Source: Photobacterium sp. Ph5 (GTDB lineage: Bacteria; Pseudomonadota; Gammaproteobacteria; Enterobacterales; Vibrionaceae). Taken from it: 64,000 nt of DNA. The DNA is taken from contig NZ_JADQAQ010000009.1 of the NCBI RefSeq assembly GCF_022129445.1, positions 42,117 to 106,116 on the forward strand. Reading direction: 5' to 3'. How positions within the stretch are numbered: the first letter of the stretch is position 1; each line of letters begins with the position of its first letter. Below the pieces are notes generated by a model. That model saw only the letters and a program-made list of their open reading frames with translations, was not told the origin of the DNA and did no database searches. The position numbers and the translations under genes are program-made. Positions 54,752 to 63,947 of the stretch are shown here, in pieces.

Positions 54752-55597
54752 TTACATACCTGCGCTTAAGTGCATGCCGTAGAACATGCCACGACCGATT
54801 AGCTCTGCTACTACAATCATAGTAAATGCCATTGCCATCGGAAGCACTGTCACTTTCTTACGCTGAACCACAGGCAATAACCACAACACCATAGCTGCTA
54901 CCGTTAAAACGATACGGGTTAGCTGTAAGCTTGTGTGCTCAGGTACAACGGCTAATGCGGTCGTCACGCTGGTTTCAATGCTTGCAAGGTGCGATGAAAG
55001 CAACATCACAACCATCACGACGGCGAACATGCCAACCAGCCCCATGATAGGTAACAGCTTATTCGCCACTGTGCTGTCATGTTTTGCTACTGATAACAAT
55101 AGTTGTGCTAATGCCGTACCGCTGATCAGCATGGTGATCATAAATGCCGCAGGTGTGAGTGGTGTGTACCATGTCGGTACGGTATCGATCATGTAAACCA
55201 TAGTCATAGCATACATAAAGGCAACACCCACCAGCATTGCGCCCACCATAAAGGCTTTGCGAATTGCCACACTGCCAAACTTTAATACTGACAATAACCA
55301 GAACATGCCACCTAAAGCAAAGAACGCACTGCCCGTTGCAATTTCATTTGATAGCCAAGAGCTACCCAACATGTTCAACGCATTCATTGCACGCAGTGGG
55401 CTACCAAGGTGCATGATAGAAGCTAAAAAGCCCATACCCATGATTGCCCATAAACAGAACATCGCTTGATGCAGACGCTTTTCCGCTGCCAGTGACAGCT
55501 GTTTTGTTAACATCATGGTGGCTAACACTAAAAATGCACCTACCGATGTTTGTGCCAATACCGTAAAGACGATAAGCGGCCATTCATGCCATGCCAT
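54752..55597 (-). CDS. dmsC: Dimethyl sulfoxide reductase membrane anchor, DmsC
   Basis: 281 residues from ATG 55597 (AAGGAAG upstream; the open frame itself reaches 55654 inside dmsB). Eight predicted membrane helices, starting MAWHEWPLIVFTVLAQTSVG, as in DmsC, which anchors DmsAB to the membrane and hands menaquinol electrons to DmsB. It starts one base after the dmsB stop. Last gene of the dmsABC operon, followed by a terminator. Confidence 0.93.
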   Translation of the reverse strand: MAWHEWPLIVFTVLAQTSVGAFLVLATMMLTKQLSLAAEKRLHQAMFCLWAIMGMGFLASIMHLGSPLRAMNALNMLGSSWLSNEIATGSAFFALGGMFWLLSVLKFGSVAIRKAFMVGAMLVGVAFMYAMTMVYMIDTVPTWYTPLTPAAFMITMLISGTALAQLLLSVAKHDSTVANKLLPIMGLVGMFAVVMVVMLLSSHLASIETSVTTALAVVPEHTSLQLTRIVLTVAAMVLWLLPVVQRKKVTVLPMAMAFTMIVVAELIGRGMFYGMHLSAGM

Positions 55598-55598
55598 A

Positions 55599-56216
55599 TT
55601 ACACTTCCTTCGGGTTTGCCAAGTGACCTGTGGTATCTCCACATGGGCGCGCATGGCGGTTCGGTTTAATGATGATGTTTGGTTGAGTCAGTGATGCTTT
55701 TGGTAGCGGTGCGACTTCCGCATGGCTGCCGTATTTAGCACGTAGCTCAGCAATAGGGCCAAACTCCAACGCACGTAGCGGACAAGAATCCACACAAATA
55801 GGTTGTAGCCCTTGACCTACACGCTCGTAGCAACCATCACACTTAGTCATGTGACCTTTTTCAGCGTTGTATTGTGGTGCGCCGTAAGGACATGCCATAC
55901 CGCAGTACTGACAACCGATGCATTTTTCAGTATCCACCACCACAAAACCATCTTCTTTACGCTTATGCATTGCGCCACTTGGACACACCTTGGTACAAGC
56001 AGGTTTAGTACAGTGGTTACACGCTATAGATACGTAGTAAGAGAACACATCTTGACGCCAAGTGCCGTTATCTTCTACCCAGTTACCACCTGCGTATTCA
56101 TACACACGACGGAAGTTAACACCCACATCTAAGTCTTTGTTGTCTTTACAAGAAAGCTGACACGTTTTACAACCGGTGCACTTACTTGAATCAATATAAA
56201 AGCCGTATTGTTTCAT
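55599..56216 (-). CDS. dmsB: Dimethyl sulfoxide reductase iron-sulfur subunit, DmsB
   Basis: 205 residues with four ferredoxin-type clusters of Cys: CTGCKTCQLSCKD, CNHCTKPACTKVCPSG, CIGCQYCGMACPYG and CDGCYERVGQGLQPICVDSC. It carries electrons from the DmsC anchor to the molybdenum subunit. Length and order match E. coli DmsB. It begins nine bases after the end of dmsA, in the same minus-strand operon. Confidence 0.95.
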   Translation of the reverse strand: MKQYGFYIDSSKCTGCKTCQLSCKDNKDLDVGVNFRRVYEYAGGNWVEDNGTWRQDVFSYYVSIACNHCTKPACTKVCPSGAMHKRKEDGFVVVDTEKCIGCQYCGMACPYGAPQYNAEKGHMTKCDGCYERVGQGLQPICVDSCPLRALEFGPIAELRAKYGSHAEVAPLPKASLTQPNIIIKPNRHARPCGDTTGHLANPKEV

Positions 56217-56225
56217 GCTTTAACC

Positions 56226-58670
56226 TTATGCCTTTTTCACCAGTTGAACTTCCACTAAGTTAGTGTGCTGTGGGTTACCTTTCGCCAGCGGACTTGGACG
56301 CTGTGAGGTTAATACGTTGATACAGCCACCTTTATCGACTTTGCGTTTATCCGGGGCGTACCATGCGCCTTCACCTAACGCGACCACACCTGGCAGGATA
56401 CGCGGTGTCACTTTAGCTGGAATTTGAGTTTCACCACGATCGTTGAAAATACGGATCAAATCACCGTTTTCGATACCACGTTGCTGGGCATCAATCGGGT
56501 TAATCCACATTTCTTGACGTGCCGCTTCTTTGATCACATCGACGTTACCGTAGGTTGAGTGACAACGGGCTTTGTAGTGGAAACCTGTTAGCTGCAATGG
56601 GAATTGCTCACGTTTCTTTGAGTCCCAGCCATCAAACGTCGATACATAAATCGGCAATGGGTGGATCACTTCATCGTCTTGTAGCTCCCACGTTGCCGCA
56701 AGGTGTGCTAAACGCTCTGAGTAGATCTCAATCTTGCCCGATGGTGTGGTTAGTGGGTTCTTCTCTGGATTTTCTCGGAAGTCTTTGTAAGCAACAAAGT
56801 GACCGTTTGGATCGCGGCGCTTGTAGATACCTAGCTTACGCATGGTTTCAAAATCAGGCAGTGATGGATCTTGCTCACGGGTTAATGCATACAAGTGACG
56901 TAGCCACCCTTCTTGATCGCGACCTTCAGTAAATTGCTCGCCCACGCCCATACGTTTTGAAATTTCAGCGCAGATCTCGTAAATACCTTTAGCTTCAAAT
57001 TGGGGTTCAATCGCTTTATCAGCAAAAATGAAGTACGGCATGTTGGCCGCTTTGGTATCCATACAGAAATCAGATTGCTCTGAGGTTGTGAGATCCGGCA
57101 GTACGATATCGGCATATTTGGCAGATGACGTCATATGGTTATCAATCACCACAATCAGCTCACAGGCTTTGTCATCTTGTAAAATATCGTGAGTTTTATT
57201 GATGTCAGAGTGCTGGTTAATCAAGCAGTTACCGGCGTAGTTCCAGATCATCTTGATGGGTGATTTAAGCTGTTTAACACCACGAACACCATCACGTAGA
57301 TCGGTCATCTCTGTGCCGCGTACAATCGCATCTGTCCATAGGAACATTGGGATCGACGCTTCAATTGGGTTCGTTAAGGTTGGGAAACGGACAAACGGAA
57401 TATTGTAGTCAGATTCACGCGCACCAGTACCACCACCGTTAATGCCCACGTTACCCGTTAGCAGTGCCAACATTGCGATTGCACGACAAGCAATTTCACC
57501 ATTAGCTGTACGCTGTAAGCCCCAGCCTTGCAGTACTGCACAAGGTTTTGTTGAGCCAATTTCACGGGCGGTTTTAATAATGGTATCAACTGGAATGCCC
57601 GTAATTTGTGCCGCCCACTCAGGGGTTTTCACAATACCATCTGCGCCTTCACCTAAGATGTATGACTTGTAGTCACTCTTTGCAGGGGCTGATGCTGGTA
57701 GGGTTTTCTCATCATAACCGACACAGTATTTATCCAAGAATGGCTGATCGACCAAATCTTCTTTGATCATCACGTACGCCATTGCCGCTACAAATGCTGC
57801 GTCTGTACCTGGACGAATTGGGATCCACTCATCTTCACGGCCACCAGCTGTATCGGTGTAGCGAGGGTCAATCATGATCATGCGCGCTTTTGAGCGCTCT
57901 TTTGATTCCATTAAGTGATGGATCAAACCACCGCCCGACATGCGGGTTTCAGCAGGGTTATTACCGAACTGAACAATCAGCTTGGTGTTTTCTAGATCAG
58001 AAAACGAGTTACCTGCGCCCCAACCACCGTAGGTGTAGTTAAGGCCTTCTTTGATTTGTGCTGTTGAGTAGTCGCCGTAGTGATTTAAGTAACCGCCACA
58101 TAGGTTCATCATACGTGCCACAAGCGATCCCGCTGGCGGCCATGATTTAGTCACGGTGCCGCCAAGCGTACCTGTACCGTAGTTAAGGTAGATCGCTTCA
58201 TTGCCATGAGCTTTGATGATTCGCTTCATGTTATTAGCGATTTCATCGTAAGCCTCATCCCAAGTAATACGTTTGAATTTACCTTCACCACGATTACCGA
58301 CACGCTTCATTGGGTACTTCAAGCGATCTGGATTATAAACACGACGACGCATTGAACGACCACGTAAACACGCGCGCACTTGGTGATTACCGTATTCGTC
58401 ATCACCTGTGTTATCGGTTTCTACCCATTTAATTTCACCATCAACCACGTGCATACGTAATGGACAACGGCTACCACAGTTTACGGTACACGCACTCCAT
58501 ACGATTTTTTCGTTCACCGCTTGCTCGGTGGCAGCAGCAACAGGGCTCGATTTAAATGGCAGGGTCATGGCGCTGGCAGTCGCAGCCAATCCACCGACAG
58601 CACTCGACGTTTTCATAAAATCACGTCTTGAGAGACCACCGGAAATCATTGCTTTCAGTGTGTTTTTCAT
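56226..58670 (-). CDS. dmsA: Dimethyl sulfoxide reductase catalytic molybdoprotein, DmsA
   Basis: 814 residues from ATG 58670, the same length as E. coli DmsA as recalled; the frame runs on to 58769 and another ATG lies at 58685. A Tat signal with SRRDFMK (14-20) directs export of the folded enzyme. The N-terminal iron-sulfur site CTVNCGSRC with a later Cys (about 61, 65, 69, 101) and the bis-molybdopterin guanine dinucleotide domains follow, ending in the VALGEGAWYAPDKRKVDKGG cofactor block. It reduces DMSO or TMAO-like acceptors as the terminal step of anaerobic respiration at the outer face of the inner membrane. Confidence 0.95.
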   Translation of the reverse strand: MKNTLKAMISGGLSRRDFMKTSSAVGGLAATASAMTLPFKSSPVAAATEQAVNEKIVWSACTVNCGSRCPLRMHVVDGEIKWVETDNTGDDEYGNHQVRACLRGRSMRRRVYNPDRLKYPMKRVGNRGEGKFKRITWDEAYDEIANNMKRIIKAHGNEAIYLNYGTGTLGGTVTKSWPPAGSLVARMMNLCGGYLNHYGDYSTAQIKEGLNYTYGGWGAGNSFSDLENTKLIVQFGNNPAETRMSGGGLIHHLMESKERSKARMIMIDPRYTDTAGGREDEWIPIRPGTDAAFVAAMAYVMIKEDLVDQPFLDKYCVGYDEKTLPASAPAKSDYKSYILGEGADGIVKTPEWAAQITGIPVDTIIKTAREIGSTKPCAVLQGWGLQRTANGEIACRAIAMLALLTGNVGINGGGTGARESDYNIPFVRFPTLTNPIEASIPMFLWTDAIVRGTEMTDLRDGVRGVKQLKSPIKMIWNYAGNCLINQHSDINKTHDILQDDKACELIVVIDNHMTSSAKYADIVLPDLTTSEQSDFCMDTKAANMPYFIFADKAIEPQFEAKGIYEICAEISKRMGVGEQFTEGRDQEGWLRHLYALTREQDPSLPDFETMRKLGIYKRRDPNGHFVAYKDFRENPEKNPLTTPSGKIEIYSERLAHLAATWELQDDEVIHPLPIYVSTFDGWDSKKREQFPLQLTGFHYKARCHSTYGNVDVIKEAARQEMWINPIDAQQRGIENGDLIRIFNDRGETQIPAKVTPRILPGVVALGEGAWYAPDKRKVDKGGCINVLTSQRPSPLAKGNPQHTNLVEVQLVKKA

Positions 58671-58911
58671 AGGACAACTACTCATAAAAAATGCGAAAAG
58701 ACGCTCGCGGTCTTTTTCTGGGCGTCCTTTTACACTTAAAGCAGAGGGTGAAATATTGCGCTCAATCAATAAACCGTATTTGAAATATAAAATTCCACCA
58801 ACGTTAAATCACAACTGAGAAGTTAGTCACAAAATTTTATAAATTTAAATTATCCAGAATATTTAACAAATTTTTAATCATATAAATAAATATATCAGTA
58901 CCCTGATTTTT

Positions 58912-58925
58912 TTGATTTAGCGCAA
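58912..58925. promoter_or_regulatory. FNR-like site between dmsA and the torD-type gene
   Basis: TTGATTTAGCGCAA fits TTGAT-N4-ATCAA fully in the left half and in three of five positions on the right. It is located in the divergent promoter region of two anaerobic respiration operons. Function is inferred. Confidence 0.4.
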
Positions 58926-58980
58926 TTTTTTCCGCTTGTTAACTCGGTATGCTCCGCCAAAAATTTATAAAGTTGAAATA

Positions 58981-59565
58981 ATGCATTACGAATCTACACT
59001 TTTTCGTCTTCTTGGTGGCTTATTGTTCTACTCACCAAGCTCAAACAACGGCTCCACTATTCTGCAAGCCTTCGCTGTACAAGATGATGATTTATTAAAA
59101 AATATTGCAGCACTTGCGCACGCTGTTAACAGTGACGAACTTGAATCCGATCACTTCCATTTGCTGCAAGGTAGCGGTGATATGCCATGTCCACCTTGGG
59201 GATCGGCGTATTTAGATAAAGAAAATGCCCTGTTTGGCTCATCGACCTTGCAATACCGTGAGTTTACTCGCCAGCAAGGCTTTGCCTGCGATACCGGAAT
59301 GCGTGAGCCTGAAGATCACATTGGTTTAATGCTGATGTTAGTTTCAATATTGCTAGAGCAAGATAATAAAGCGGCAGCGAATGAGTTATTTACTCAACAT
59401 CTCATGCCATTTGCCCCTTTCATGTTAGAAAGCATGCAGCAATACGCAAAAACCGATTTTTACCAACAACTTGCTGCTTATACGCTGGCGTGGTTAACCA
59501 TCTATTGTGAAGAGCAACAATTGGAAATCGTGACACGTCATAACTACTGGCAAGAGGCGCAATGA
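58981..59565 (+). CDS. TorD/DmsD-family cytoplasmic chaperone
   Basis: 194 residues from ATG 58981 (frame open to 58936). All-helical, with the family core MPCPPWGSAYLDKENALFGS and the EPEDHIGLMLMLVSIL helix. Such proteins bind the Tat signal and apo-form of a molybdoenzyme and hold it until cofactor insertion. Being divergent from dmsA, it is the likely DmsA chaperone. Four-base ATGA overlap with the next gene shows translational coupling. Confidence 0.88.
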   Translation: MHYESTLFRLLGGLLFYSPSSNNGSTILQAFAVQDDDLLKNIAALAHAVNSDELESDHFHLLQGSGDMPCPPWGSAYLDKENALFGSSTLQYREFTRQQGFACDTGMREPEDHIGLMLMLVSILLEQDNKAAANELFTQHLMPFAPFMLESMQQYAKTDFYQQLAAYTLAWLTIYCEEQQLEIVTRHNYWQEAQ

Positions 59566-60089
59566 TGAGACACGATAGCGCCGATTTAATGCAGCAAGAG
59601 AGCGAAGTAAACCACAGTCGTCGTGGTTTATTTCGCGCGCTATCTCGTGGTGTTTCACAATCAGTTGAAACACCAGAGGCAGGAAAGATAAATGCAGGAA
59701 GACCACTTGGCGCTGTTGAAGAAAGTCTATTTACGCATCTTTGCGACAACTGTTCGGCATGTGTGAGTGCTTGCCCACAGAATATCTTAGCCATAGGTAA
59801 CAATGGGCCTGTGATGGATCTCAGTTGCAACCATTGCACCTTTTGCCAAGCTTGTATTAATGCTTGCCCAACTCAAGCACTTAATACTCTAAACACCAAA
59901 GATACAGGCTGGCGTCCAACTTTTAGTAAAAGCTGTAACGCTAAGATTTTTGATAATTGCCAAGAATGTGTCGATGATTGCCCGAAACAAGCACTTAGCC
60001 TGATTGCTAACAGCACACCCATTTTAAATGATGATTGTAATGGCTGCGGTGAGTGTCTATCGAGTTGTTATATTGGTGCGGTTTGTTAG
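59562..60089 (+). CDS. napF: NapF-type ferredoxin protein
   Basis: 175 residues, soluble, no signal peptide. Four Cys clusters: CDNCSACVSACPQ, CNHCTFCQACINACPT, CQECVDDCPK and CNGCGECLSSC; HSRRGLFRAL at the N-terminus is typical of NapF. NapF is thought to help mature or activate molybdoenzymes in the cytoplasm. It is co-translated with the TorD-type chaperone gene (59562 lies inside the previous stop), indicating a joint role in DmsA assembly rather than nitrate reduction; no nap genes are in the window. Confidence 0.88.
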   Translation: MMRHDSADLMQQESEVNHSRRGLFRALSRGVSQSVETPEAGKINAGRPLGAVEESLFTHLCDNCSACVSACPQNILAIGNNGPVMDLSCNHCTFCQACINACPTQALNTLNTKDTGWRPTFSKSCNAKIFDNCQECVDDCPKQALSLIANSTPILNDDCNGCGECLSSCYIGAVC

Positions 60090-60431
60090 TCTAATAAAAT
60101 AATAATATTCACCATCACTACATAATCTACTTTTAAATAATCAATCGCTAACAACTAGAAATATATGTCCTATAAATAAAGTTTCAAAATAAACATAAAA
60201 AATATAACGCTATTGATAATATAAACAAAAAATATTATTTTAAAATTTATTATAGATATTAATAACTAAGTGGTAATTAATATCAGTTGAAATCATTAAA
60301 AATCAAAATATTTATTAAGATTTTAATTAATGAAAGTTTACATTACTTTTTTGATCACTTTTAATTTATTTTTCTTATGTATATTAAATATAACGCCGCT
60401 TAAAAAACACACAATATAAAAGGGGTTATAT
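60090..60431 (+). other. AT-rich upstream region of the ketone-body operon
   Basis: 342 bases without a gene; extremely A/T-rich. Presumed promoter of bdhA. No operator was identified. Confidence 0.35.
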
Positions 60432-61211
60432 ATGAAATTAGAAAATAAAGTCGCTATTATTACAGGTGCTGCAAGTGGAATTGGTCGAGCTATTGCTTTT
60501 GAATATGCTAAAGAAGGCGCTAAAGTTATTGTTGCCGATTTAGATATTAATGCTGCAGAAAAAGTAATCGGGGAATTAAAAGCAACAGGAGCAGATGCGC
60601 TTGCCGTTGAAATGAATGTGACTAATGAAGAGCAAGTAAATAATGCCATTAAAAAAGTCATTGATAACTTTGGAAGAATTGATATTTTAGTTGCTAATGC
60701 AGGATATCAACATATAGCTTCTGTTGAAGAATTAACTTATCAACAATGGAAAGATTTACTTTCCGTCCATTTAGATGGCGCTTTTTTAACGACCAAAGCT
60801 TGTCTAGAACATATGTATAAACAAAGATCCGGTTCAATCATTTATATGGGATCGGTACATAGTAAAGAAGCATCTAAATTAAAAGCCCCTTACGTTACAG
60901 CTAAACATGGTCTTATTGGTTTATGTGAAGTTGTCGCAAAAGAAGGTGCTGAATATAACGTTAGAGCAAATGTTATTTGCCCTGGTTACGTTAAAACACC
61001 ATTAGTCAAAAAACAAATTCCAGAACAAGCAAAAGAGTTAGGCATCACAGAAGAAGAAGTGATTAAAAATGTGATGTTGAAAAATACCGTTGATGGACAA
61101 TTTTCCACCATGAAAGATATAGCGCAAGCGGCTGTTGTTTTTGCTGGATGGGAATCTAATGCGCTCACTGGACAATCTCTTGTTGTTAGCCATGGTTGGT
61201 TTATGCAATAA
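60432..61211 (+). CDS. bdhA: 3-Hydroxybutyrate dehydrogenase
   Basis: 259 residues, short-chain dehydrogenase. NAD site TGAASGIGRAI, the structural NAG in VANAGYQH, catalytic Ser and Tyr-Lys (YVTAKHG, about 155), and the family-specific CPGYVKTPLVKKQIPEQAKEL tail in two parts. It interconverts 3-hydroxybutyrate and acetoacetate with NAD. AAAGGGG precedes ATG. First gene of a three-gene operon with a patatin-type lipase and acetoacetate decarboxylase. Confidence 0.93.
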   Translation: MKLENKVAIITGAASGIGRAIAFEYAKEGAKVIVADLDINAAEKVIGELKATGADALAVEMNVTNEEQVNNAIKKVIDNFGRIDILVANAGYQHIASVEELTYQQWKDLLSVHLDGAFLTTKACLEHMYKQRSGSIIYMGSVHSKEASKLKAPYVTAKHGLIGLCEVVAKEGAEYNVRANVICPGYVKTPLVKKQIPEQAKELGITEEEVIKNVMLKNTVDGQFSTMKDIAQAAVVFAGWESNALTGQSLVVSHGWFMQ

Positions 61212-61314
61212 AAAATTCAGATATTTTATTTATAACCCTCTGACTTTGAAGTTTAATTTCTGCTGTTCAAAGTCAGTGGAAATCATATTAACTTACTTTT
61301 TGAAAGGATTGTTA

Positions 61315-62469
61315 ATGCCAAATAAAACCAATCGCAAAGTTGTATATGTCTTTCAAGGTGGTGGAGCTTTTGGCTCTTATCAATTAGGTGTATACCAAGC
61401 ATTAAAAGAAAAAGGATTTTCACCAAACTCAATTGTCGGTATTTCTATAGGCGCAATTAATGCTGCCATCATCGCTGGAAATAAACCTGAAAATAGATTG
61501 AAGCAGTTAGAAACATTTTGGGAAAAAGTCACTACTTTAGTCCCTTTTTCAAATCTATTTTATAACGTTGATACCCAGATAAAAAACTGGATTGGGGCTC
61601 AATCTGCTTTATGGTGTGGGCAACCCGGTTTTTTTAATCCCAAATTATGGCCAAGTGCGTTTAGCTCATATAAAACAGAAGAGCTCAGTTATTATGATAC
61701 CTCACCATTAAAAGACACGCTCAATGAACTGATTGATTTTGATTATTTAAATGAAAAGCATATTAGATTAAGTTTATGTTCTGTCGACTTAGCAAGTGGT
61801 GATTTTAAAATATTTGATAGCTTTACTGAAACAATTAACGTTGAGCATGTTATGGCTAGTGGCGCAATGCCTCCTGGATTCCCTCCGATTGAAATAGACG
61901 GGCATTTTTACGTTGATGGCGGTTTATATTCTAATACGCCAATTATATCCACCTTAGACCGTATATTGGGCTGTAAGATTGATAGTAGAGATGTACTTTG
62001 TTTTATGGTGGATTTATTCCCTGCAAAAGGAGCATTACCCACAAATATGAATGCATTAGCCGAGAGAGTAAAAGATATTCAGTTTGCATCAAGAACATCA
62101 AGAGCACGCTATTTATATTCTGCATCTAAAGATCTCTGCGCTGCTATTTCTTATTTAACAACGTTTTTATCTGAAGATGAAAAGAAAGATCCAAAAGTTC
62201 AAGAAATTATTAAATTAGGCCATCTAAATAGCTTAGATATTGTGCACTTAATTTACCACTCACAAAAATCTGAACTAGAGAGTAAAGATTATAACTTCAG
62301 TAAACAAAACTATCATAACCATCGAAATAATGGATATAACAATACCATTGAGATCTATAAACAAGATGGTAAGGATTGGGCTAAAAATGAAACAGAAAAT
62401 AAACTCAATATATTCACTTTAGCTGACCCCGAAAAATCAGACTTAAAGGAACTAACATATGAACATTGA
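61315..62469 (+). CDS. Patatin-like phospholipase or PHB-oligomer hydrolase
   Basis: 384 residues from ATG 61315 (AAAGGA upstream; the frame is open to 61135 inside bdhA). Patatin Ser-Asp dyad: oxyanion loop GGGAFG (15-20), nucleophile GISIG (Ser44) and DGG (201-203). The C-terminal third (about 290-384) is the DUF3734-like extension seen with bdhA neighbours. In Legionella the bdhA-patD operon pairs such a protein with BdhA. Acting on polyhydroxybutyrate oligomers or lipid is inferred. The next gene overlaps by 11 bases. Confidence 0.85.
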   Translation: MPNKTNRKVVYVFQGGGAFGSYQLGVYQALKEKGFSPNSIVGISIGAINAAIIAGNKPENRLKQLETFWEKVTTLVPFSNLFYNVDTQIKNWIGAQSALWCGQPGFFNPKLWPSAFSSYKTEELSYYDTSPLKDTLNELIDFDYLNEKHIRLSLCSVDLASGDFKIFDSFTETINVEHVMASGAMPPGFPPIEIDGHFYVDGGLYSNTPIISTLDRILGCKIDSRDVLCFMVDLFPAKGALPTNMNALAERVKDIQFASRTSRARYLYSASKDLCAAISYLTTFLSEDEKKDPKVQEIIKLGHLNSLDIVHLIYHSQKSELESKDYNFSKQNYHNHRNNGYNNTIEIYKQDGKDWAKNETENKLNIFTLADPEKSDLKELTYEH

Positions 62470-63202
62470 ACAAATGAAAAAGAACACATTTTCAATGCCA
62501 GTGACATCTCCTTCTGCTCCGCCAATTGAGTATAAGTTTAAAGATAGAGAATATCTGATCATCTCTTATGAAACTGACATCGAATTATTAAAAGAAGTGG
62601 TACCAGAGCCCTTAAAAGTGATCAGTAATGTCGTACATTTTGAATTTATGAAAATGCCAGATTCCGCTGGGTTTGGGAGCTTTAAAGAATCAGGTCAAGT
62701 GATTGAAGTTGAGTACAATGGTAAGAAAGGACTTTATAGCCACCTCATGTTTGTCGATGATGTCGCCTCTATTGTTGCCGGCAGAGAAGTTTGGGGGTTT
62801 CCTAAAAAATACGGTTTCCCCTCACTCGATGTCGATGTTGACACCCTCACTGGGCGATTAAAATACAATCAAACCGAAGTCGCTATTGGCACTATGGGGT
62901 ATAAATATTATGAAGGTGATATTGCAGCAACAAAATCAGCACTCGAAACCACACCTAATTATATTTTAAAGGTAATACCCAGCGTAACAGGGAAAGGCAC
63001 TGACGTTTGCCAATTAATTGAATATTACATGGCAGATGTAAACGTTAAAGGCGTGTGGACAGGCCCTGCAGCGCTTCAGTTATTCGAACATGCCCTAGCG
63101 CCGGTAGCTCAACTACCTATCAAAAAAGTCATTGGGGGTAAGCATCAAATCGTCGACTTTACGCTTTCATACGGTAACGTTTTGTTCGATTATCTTAAAT
63201 AG
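62459..63202 (+). CDS. adc: Acetoacetate decarboxylase
   Basis: 247 residues, the normal ADC length. The family motif GREVWGFPKKYGFPSL contains the Schiff-base lysine; SYETDIELLKEVVPEPL and FGSFKESGQVIEVEYNGKKG match too. It converts acetoacetate into acetone and CO2. Overlap with the patatin gene and order after bdhA give a pathway 3-hydroxybutyrate to acetoacetate to acetone. Confidence 0.92.
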   Translation: MNIEQMKKNTFSMPVTSPSAPPIEYKFKDREYLIISYETDIELLKEVVPEPLKVISNVVHFEFMKMPDSAGFGSFKESGQVIEVEYNGKKGLYSHLMFVDDVASIVAGREVWGFPKKYGFPSLDVDVDTLTGRLKYNQTEVAIGTMGYKYYEGDIAATKSALETTPNYILKVIPSVTGKGTDVCQLIEYYMADVNVKGVWTGPAALQLFEHALAPVAQLPIKKVIGGKHQIVDFTLSYGNVLFDYLK

Positions 63203-63241
63203 TTTTATTCTATATTCATTGTTATGAATACATTTATCCCT

Positions 63242-63322
63242 AAGAAAATCATCAGATAATACGATCGTTATCCTCATAAATCAGAACAGGCATAACGACA
63301 TATCTTATGTGATGATTTTCTT
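63242..63322. repeat. 81-bp imperfect palindrome
   Basis: Outer arms AAGAAAATCATCA (63242-63254) and TGATGATTTTCTT (63310-63322) are exact complements; inside, ATAA/TTAT and CGTTAT/ATAACG continue the pairing around a loop of about 20 bases. It lies 39 bases beyond the adc stop and faces the terminal orphan gene. It could be a terminator, a structured RNA or a MITE-like unit. Confidence 0.6.
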
Positions 63323-63353
63323 GTCTTACTTTCAAAGATTCATATTTGAATCA

Positions 63354-63947
63354 TCATTTATTTAAAAGTGAATAAATGAAATCACTATCCGAAATAGTGG
63401 AATCAACTAGATTAAATCTATTGCTATCAGTAATATAAATATTGTTATTTTCTTTCTTGAATTTAACTATTTTTGATATTTTTATTCCTTCTGAACTCAT
63501 GTATCCAAAATAAAAAATAATACTATTACTTAACTCAATAGATAACATTGGATTCAAGGTTAACAAATTAGATAAATAAGATGCTTTATTATGACTAAGA
63601 AAATCTGATGAAAATAATTTATCAATACTATCATCACCTTGTAACTCTCTTGCATCGTCAAAGAAGTTCATCAACAATTCACTTTTAATCTCATTATCAT
63701 AAACTTCAACATTAGCAAAAAGAAATAGATTACAACTATTATCTATTTTTTTAACTATACAGTTTCGTTTGAAATCTTTGTTAATATTATTATTTTTATG
63801 ATTATTTTCATGATTTTTAAGCAATGCATACAATGGAACAATATACGAGTATTTATTTTCATTAACATCTGGAAACTGATAACCATGCTTCGTTTTTTCT
63901 AAAGAGATAACTTTATTACTTCCCTCTACAGAGAGAACATAAAACAA
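63354..63947 (-). CDS. Hypothetical protein near the window edge
   Basis: A 197-codon frame beginning with TTG at 63947 and lacking a good ribosome site at that place. The reading is open for about ten more codons upstream (QWLLNSGNQVL) to TAA at 63976-63978, while AGGAGA at 63987-63992 points to a GTG in a different frame, so the true start may have been lost or lies in a frameshifted segment. The protein is Asn/Lys/Ser-rich, soluble, with no known motif (starts FYVLSVEGSNKVISL). Very low GC suggests acquired DNA. Confidence 0.5.
   Translation of the reverse strand: MFYVLSVEGSNKVISLEKTKHGYQFPDVNENKYSYIVPLYALLKNHENNHKNNNINKDFKRNCIVKKIDNSCNLFLFANVEVYDNEIKSELLMNFFDDARELQGDDSIDKLFSSDFLSHNKASYLSNLLTLNPMLSIELSNSIIFYFGYMSSEGIKISKIVKFKKENNNIYITDSNRFNLVDSTISDSDFIYSLLNK

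Noticed and set aside
56555..56932. 125-codon plus-strand frame inside dmsA
   Set aside because: Shadow frame opposite a complete catalytic subunit gene; no ribosome site.
58671..58769. Longer N-terminus for DmsA
   Set aside because: The Tat signal fits best from ATG 58670, which also gives the same length as the E. coli protein as recalled.
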